Assembly: GCA_963669155.1 (NCBI GenBank)
Contig: OZ022577.1
Location: 7,924,947-7,988,946, forward strand
Length of the DNA: 64,000 nt
Reading direction: 5' to 3'
From: Arbacia lixula
Lineage: Eukaryota; Echinodermata; Echinoidea; Arbacioida; Arbaciidae
Shown: one piece after another, positions 57,136 through 64,000 of the stretch
How positions within the stretch are numbered: the first letter of the stretch is position 1
Layout of the letters: every line of letters begins with the position of its first letter
Translations under genes and position numbers: made by a program
Notes under the pieces: model-generated
What the model was told of the DNA's origin: nothing
Databases searched by the model: none
Seen by the model: only the letters and a program-made list of their open reading frames with translations

Positions 57136-60100
57136 AACAGGTTAAGAAATAAGATATTGCATCCTTTTCTTTCTTCATATTTCTTTTCAAAGAATGTACA
57201 TGATACCTTACAATACATGTGGAGAATTGCCATGGTAAATAAATGCGACAGGGAATTCTTCATGGATGTACTATATTTCTGTAAGGTCCATCTATCAAGA
57301 AAGTTGCATAATGATGATAGACCTCATGAGGTTAACCATTGTTTAAGGCTTATGTAATATTCTTATTCACAAAATCCATGGACATGTGTTTCTCTCTTGA
57401 ACAAAGGAAAGCGTTTTGCTGACTTGCCAGTGAGTCAGATACAATGCCTCTTCCTGACTGTGTTGTGAATGATTGTCTGCTGAGTTTACATGTTAATGTT
57501 GAATATCAGGTCAGAGGGGTAAAAAAAAGGAGGATTGTCGTCAAGAGCCAGTCATAATGCAGTACAAATTGCTGTGATAGTTGTAATTTTTGCCTTGAAG
57601 TGTTAACAGAACAAATTTGCACATAATATGTTGCCTTCATGTGTGCATTCATGTACACGCCCATTATATAGAATCACTCGTGTACTGGTTATTACACCAA
57701 GTTTAGTGTAAATCACATTTTTTTTTTCATTATATCTAAAATACTTTCCTTAAAACTTTCCTCACAATACTTTAAGTGGAATCACATTGATCAGTTTTAA
57801 AGGCATCATCCTAATTTACATGGCTTGTCGTAGCTTTTTTATATGGTGACCAGCAGGGCCACACCACTTTTTCGGGTGGCCATCCAGCCACCGTTAAAGG
57901 CATGCCCTGCTAAACCTCTTGTAGCCCAGGGACCGAGACCGCAATCATTACACATCGTAGCTTTCTGCTCTGGACTGTCTGTGGTGATGCAAGCAGTGTG
58001 AGCACTGTGCTGCTGGCCGCTGCAATACATGCATGAAGTTTTACACTTTTCCTGAAAATGTTTGTAATGCTATGACTGAGATTTCATACCTGTTGTATGT
58101 TATCATTCTTTTGGAATATGATCCATGCCCAATTTCATGACTTTTGTTAATGTTTGGCCATCTCTAATGGCCAAACAAGTCTTATACATGTACATGTCAT
58201 GGTGGACATTGATGATTTTTTGTTGTGAACTGGGCCAATTTAGGGAGTGAGTGAAAGCAGGTTTTATAGCTGGCATCAGGCCTTGGGTATTATGAAGCCC
58301 TGAACATGACCCTACAGCCTGCCACTTGAGGACAAGGGGATAAAAAGGCTGCATACTTGGAATGCCTCTCACCACTCCACAAAGGTAATGGGAGAGTCCA
58401 CTGCTGACATACATACAGAGAAGCACAGTCTTTTTCCCTAGTGTAATTGCAAAGTAGGTTTCTACGGACATATGCAGACCACTTCCTTTGAACCGCAAAA
58501 GTTATCTACAATGTGTATAATGTGCATTTGTAGACAAAAAACTGTATGTATTTGCACTTACACTAAAAGTAATTCATTCAGGTATATTTCCAAGTTGCGC
58601 ATGTTCATTTCTGTAGTGAGCCCATTTGCCTGCCAGTAAAAGATTTACATATAAAGAAGAAGATCCAAATGTGATTGATACATGTACTTATAATTGCACA
58701 CAAAATTGTCTGTGATAATTAATTTGCCTGTCTTGGGTGCAGGTGCTCAGATAAGAAATATTCAATATGACTACATGTATTGTCATTATACACTTTCTAT
58801 CTTCTAAAATTACCCAAATAAATGAGAAGGATCCATCTATCTTTCCATTCCTCCTCAATACATCATTGTAAGACCCAACGAAACGGACCATTGCTTTGAA
58901 CTCAGTATTGATAATGGCCCGTTTTCACAACTGCGCCTGTGTGCTGTACGTAGAATAATTTTTCATGGGGCGCAAAATAAATGAGATCATTGATTTTCAT
59001 CACAGAATCACAACAGTTGGGGATTTCAGTTATTAGCTGTAATAATGTGGACAAACTCAATATACCATAGTGGTTACGAGGACAAAAGTAATTATATTGA
59101 ATCAAAGATAATTTTGTATGTTGTTTTATTTGGAAGTTAAATCACTGTTGTAAATATGTGCCAATATGCCTACTTTATACAGGTGTAGGTGCATGTTGCA
59201 TGAGGCTAGCACTGGTCAACATTTATTGCTCCATATTGCTCCGGCCGGGGCGGTGACTGCATGCCTCAAGGATAGATTCTACCCCCCTTGTGTCCCTTCA
59301 GGAAGTCGCCCTTCCTCTCCTGTCATGTTTGTTGGGGCCCAGCCACTGTGACAAATGAAGATTAGCTTTAGATCTGTCTGACATTTCTACCTGTATATCA
59401 ATGGTTTGAGGATGTTCCTACAGAGAAAAATGTCATTTTTTGGCAGCGGCTATTTTTCAAGCCTGATATGAAATGAAGACCCCAAAGTACATTTTGCTTT
59501 ACGATAATAATGATTTGACATGTATTTATACAGCGCTGTACACAAAAGAGAACAGCGATTTAATTGAACAAAGTGAGACAAGAGAACAAAAACGAAATTA
59601 CATAATGGAAAAATTAGTTTTCACAGGGGCTGTTATGCATGGAGGAGCTGAAAGAAAAAGAACATTGTGCAGAGCTTTAACATTAAGTCAATGACTAATG
59701 TATTCATAAATAACAATGTATCCAAGTTAAAATCAATCAGTGGATTAATTTACAATACAATCAGTAACAAGATTTGATCATACAGACCTTGTATACAATA
59801 TGTACATAGTAGCTTTGACATTACCCCCGTACAAGTGAAATGGATAGTACTTATGTTCGTAGCTTGAGTAATTTAGTGTAGATGGATATGTGCAGTAATA
59901 AAAAAAATCTCTTTTCATTTAATTTATGGAGATATTATTTTCATGTCATGTACAGAAGCGTGAGAAGTACATGTACAGTATACATCTTGTGGTTGTACTA
60001 GAAAAAGGTATATTATTACAGGTACACATATCATAACTAAGTGCTTGTACTGTTGAGGCGGTTGTGATGTTAGTAAGCTCATTTGCAAATCAAATATTGA

Positions 60101-63100
60101 CTTAATGCAGAGGTATGCACAGTGAGATACTGAGTGAGATAGTGGAAGAGATGATTCATTAACAGGACCAACCTTCAAACTGTTTGTTTTGATCAAAATT
60201 AAAATGGTGATGTAGTCCACAAATAATGGATTGTGGGTGAAGTACATGTACATGTAGATATTCAATGATATGTAAACGTACATGACTTCAGCAATCATAG
60301 ACTTTAGACATGAGAATCAGCTAGTGCCAGATACCAGTAAGCCTTACTATACATGTGAATTACATCTGTTACATATTCCAATCAATGTAAGTTTTCAGAT
60401 CAAATTTCTTGAATTGGCTTGATGTACAGTTTAATTTTGATTAACCAATTTCAAGTTCAATTTTTATTTCATGTACATTTTGTTGTAAATCCTGTTTGGA
60501 AATTGTGGGTTTATGACTGATTTGAAGAGCTGTTGATTTCTGTAACCTTAGCAGAATGTACATGTACAAATCAATATGTTTACAATATCATGCACATGTG
60601 GTCATGTACATGTTCATACATGTGTAGTTCTCTTTGCACGTTTCTGTGCATACTAGTGCAGTGGGTATTATTTTTTAAGGGTGGTAGTACCAGCAGGCAC
60701 CCCTAAGAATCTGTGTTTATACTGCTACAGTGCAAGTTTGTGTTTGAAAACAACACAAAGAACCCTACCATGCATAGGTAATAGAGTACTTCTGTATTGT
60801 ACTCCCTTCATAATGCTCCTGCAAGTGCTTGGTTGGTTTGCAGGGTCTCGGGTTTGTTGTTACCCACAAGGATTGTGTTCAGTTCTGCAGTGTGTATTTA
60901 TGGGTCGCTGATTCCAGTGATTCAGCTCTATTGGAAATACATGTAGCCACAAAGTGGTCCATGGGAGTTACCATGCATATCTTCACTATAAAGCTGCACA
61001 ATTTATCAAGGTGTTATGAAAAGATACTGATACTCATTGTCATTGACATGAAGTCATACTGTGTAATCTCTAATACAGCTAGGGGTCTTGAATGATTTGT
61101 GTAGGTGTAGTGTTTGTTTTGGTGTCATGATCATTCACAGACTCAGGGTGTGTGCATGTTTTTGTGGGAGTCAATTGATGTCTAGGTTTGATTTGCTATT
61201 TTCTGTACGTATATGTGTGTTTCTAGTGTATACTGTACAAATGCATGTATGCCAATGCTTCCATGCGTAAATAAGACCTGGCCATAAGAACATGATTGGA
61301 TCAAGTTTGACCCTTTGATGTATGCACTTCTAAGCCAGAGAATATGATCTGCATGTACATGTATGGACATATAGTTTTCAGGCCTTCAGTTCTTTACATG
61401 TTCATGTGAAGTAGTTTATTATTGAATCAGTCTCACACAGTAAGATATATTAATTCTTAGCTTTTGTGAAGTGCTGATTTCTGTTCTGCAAATACACAAA
61501 TACTAGAAAAAAAATGTGCACTCCACATGTAATTATATTTCCACTTCTACATGTAGTTCTAATTTGAGTTGCAGCTGGACTTTAGACCCACACAAAGACA
61601 GGATCGACTCCTTTGGTATCATTGTTGTTATGTGAGGGGCGCATGTCTTCGGGAAGAATGGGGTGGGTAGGCTTATGAGAAAATGTGAGGGAAGAGGACT
61701 TTGATTGAACCTCTATAGAATAAGTGCTTTGTATTGGATCTGGATTAGGCTAACAGTTAAAGTGTATCGATAGCATCTCTGCATAATATATTTTTCATGT
61801 TGAACAGTTCTGCATGTACATGTATGCATGAAGGGTGGTTGAAGAATTTTAAAATGATGTGAATTGTTAGCATACATGTACATATATGTATATTTTCAGT
61901 GATGTATTAATATGAATATTTTATCCTACAATATATTTTTAGCCTAAAAAGCATCATGTTTCATGCTGAACTGAACAAAATAAACCATGGTTTAAAACTG
62001 CGGCTCCTTCCCTTTCTTCCCTTTCCCTTTCCCTATGCTAATTCCTCTGAGCTGTAGTATACGCATACACTGTATAGTACTTTGGAACACTTGTGCATGT
62101 ACATACATGTACATGCTGCGCACTATTGAAATAAACCTTCTGATTTGTTATTGAATGTTGAATATACATACAGTATATACAAATGATGCACATGTCTGAG
62201 TGTGTCAGTAGGAATTATGTGTACACAAGGTGTACGTACCTCTGAATTGCCTGAACCCATGAGGTGGATCAGAGTGGGTTTCAGACCATGTGTTCACAAG
62301 TCCTGCTATTGAAAATACATGTACTACATTCAGAATGACTTGACTGTTATGGTGGGTGTGGGAATCCTACCACATTGAATCACTTGATGGAGATCTTGTA
62401 CACAACTTGTTCCACGTAATCTGCTGCAAAGTAGTTCAAAACACTTGAGATGGTAGAGGCATACCCTGGGCTGTAGGCAGCAAACAATTCTTTGGCTCAG
62501 ACACATCACTGGATGCTGTGTTAGACTTTGTTGACCCCCTCTTTCTTCTCAAGCTAATGCAAATGACAAATACATGTAGGAAGCTTATATTTTCAGGAAT
62601 GAGTGGTATGAAATGGGTTATTATTGACCCTCCTTCTCACTTGGGTATTTGGTAGGTTTGGATTGGCATTTTGGGGTTTCATTCACGGTAGTTTAAACTT
62701 GGATGGATCCTACTTTGAGTTTTAGAATGAAGGGTTTGCAATGTATGCCATTGATGAGTTGTCCATGTAGGAGATAGTAGTAGATATGAGATGTACATTC
62801 TGATCATTTTTGTATTCCATATTTTTTACCATGCATTTGGTGGCCATTTTCAAAGAAGTCTTGTGCATGACTCAAATTAGTGGAATGCAAGCTCTAATGA
62901 ATACATTCCGGAGTTTGCTAGTCATAATATGGTACAACTTAGCCAGATGTCCGAGCCTTTTCCACTAGGATGATAGTATGTAGGGAGAGGCAAAGTCATT
63001 ACTGCACTCACTGCTCGCTTTATTAAAACTCCCAACCGCTGCCATGTGCGATAATCATTTGGAACGTGTCCACAAAATGTGCGAACTTGGCACTATTGGC

Positions 63101-63317
63101 AGTACCGATAGGAATGTCTTTACAGTGTGTGTGGGGATGTGGAAAAAGGCCTCAATTCTGAGTAGATTTCCATATTTAGATATATATAACGTTGCAGTAA
63201 TACGAGCTTGGTATTTTCAGAGATTCCATTTATTAGGCTTCAATCGTGCATCCCAGAGAAGAAGCAAAAACAGATATTAATTATTATTTTATTGTGTTAA
63301 TTTCTTGTATCTTGCAG
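57136..63317 (+). other. Long non-coding stretch rich in TACATGTA words
   Basis: No exon, RNA gene or element recognised with confidence. ACATGTACATGT-type words recur strikingly (for example near 58188, 60244, 60555, 60598, 61353, 61815, 62098). It could be an intron of the candidate gene at 63318 onward. Confidence 0.4.
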
Positions 63318-63379
63318 ATGTTCCAGGTATTGATCTTGGTGAAAGACAGATTTTGTTTGCATGGATAAATCACAACAAG
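63318..63379 (+). CDS. Candidate exon of an unidentified gene
   Basis: A 62-nt open stretch between acceptor TATCTTGCAG and donor GTATGT. In the single open frame it reads VPGIDLGERQILFAWINHNK and ends in phase 0. I do not recognise the protein. The product has balanced, protein-like composition, and splice signals are good, but no similarity supports it. Confidence 0.35.
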
Positions 63380-63750
63380 GTATGTTTGTTTATTTTAGGA
63401 AGAAAATTAACAATTCTATGTAGAAAATCAACAAGAATCAATGGCTGCAGAAAATATTTACTGTGTTATTTTCTTGAAGTAGTATTGTGAGAGTTTGTTG
63501 TATTTAATGTACTTGGCTTCTGTAAACTGCATTAGTTTACCAAACCATAACATATTCCTAAAAAGTCATGTAATGTAGTAACAAGTTGTGCTTATTTACT
63601 AGAAAGGTTAATAACACTACGGTACTACCGGTACTTGAAAAAGACCTTGCAACTGTCTCCGTTATTTGAAAAATGATTAACAGACTATTCACTTACATGT
63701 AGGTGCTTTATCGTTCACATACATCTGCATTATCACAGTTTTATCTGTAG

Positions 63751-63846
63751 GTATTGTGTCTTGATGGATTGCACCTCCCAGAATATGCCATCGCTCATTC
63801 TGGAGTGAATACAATACATGCAATTTCCATGGGCCAGCCCTTGTGA
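63751..63846 (+). CDS. Candidate following exon, unidentified gene
   Basis: After acceptor TTTTATCTGTAG the phase left by the previous candidate exon is open: VLCLDGLHLPEYAIAHSGVN then TIHAISMGQPL and TGA. It may instead splice out before the stop at a weak GTGAAT near 63805. Not recognised; the weakest gene call here. The rest to 64000 shows nothing further. Confidence 0.25.
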   Translation, partial: VLCLDGLHLPEYAIAHSGVNTIHAISMGQPL

Positions 63847-64000
63847 AGTCATGGCCAGTGGCCTTCCCAAGATTTCAGTATGAATTTATGTCACCAGCCT
63901 CCAATTATCCCCGAGGACTCTAAGCTCCACTTGTATAGAGCTCGGATCTCCCAAATCCCTACCCTCCCAGCTTACCTTGTGAAGGAAATACCACAGCTAT

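Noticed and set aside
57839-58030. Minus-strand frame with Cys/His spacing (CMYCSGQQHSAHTAC, then CNDCG)
   Set aside because: Looks zinc-binding-like but the spacing matches no family I know, there are no clear splice sites, and it is short. Kept as unrecognised rather than called.

Overview
The window looks like nuclear DNA of a marine invertebrate, probably a deuterostome and perhaps an echinoderm. The reasons are two animal genes with short exons and AT-rich introns, abundant TACATGTA-type words, and BEL/Pao, Ty3/gypsy, LINE, SINE and TTAA-flanked MITE copies. The species cannot be fixed from sequence alone.

Layout. (1) Positions 951-15301 (+) hold the 3' ten coding exons of a protein kinase D gene (PRKD): PH domain, linker, complete kinase domain and a C-terminal VSTL tail. 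The N-terminal C1 domains lie upstream of the window. Its 3' UTR probably runs to a poly(A) signal near 17.5 kb and/or 21.5 kb. (2) Positions 23036-40799 (-) hold a complete GINS1 (PSF1) gene, eight exons and 194 codons plus stop, tail-to-tail with PRKD. (3) GINS1 intron 1 (28007-40724) is swollen by nested insertions: a probable DNA transposon bracketed by a 13-bp direct repeat, a 5'-truncated RNase H-bearing LINE inside it, and a whole-looking young BEL/Pao element inserted in the LINE's target-site duplication. (4) Positions 41530-51768, just upstream of GINS1, carry a Ty3/gypsy array LTR-internal-LTR-internal-LTR. Each internal part has pol sequence followed by an extra ORF with two C2H2 zinc fingers and an acidic tract. 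(5) Positions 51769-64000 are mostly non-coding, with MITEs, a C-rich block and an unidentified candidate exon pair at 63318-63379 and 63751 onward.

How it fits together. The two host genes are unrelated in function: PRKD is a diacylglycerol-responsive signalling kinase, and GINS1 is a subunit of the CMG replicative helicase. They share only a convergent 3' border. Nearly everything else is a layered record of transposition. The most unusual items are the C2H2 ORF of the Ty3/gypsy element, an in-frame 600-nt 5' extension of a PRKD kinase exon, a decayed duplication of a PRKD exon end with its splice donor, and a piggyBac-like MITE with a G/C-run palindrome near each end.
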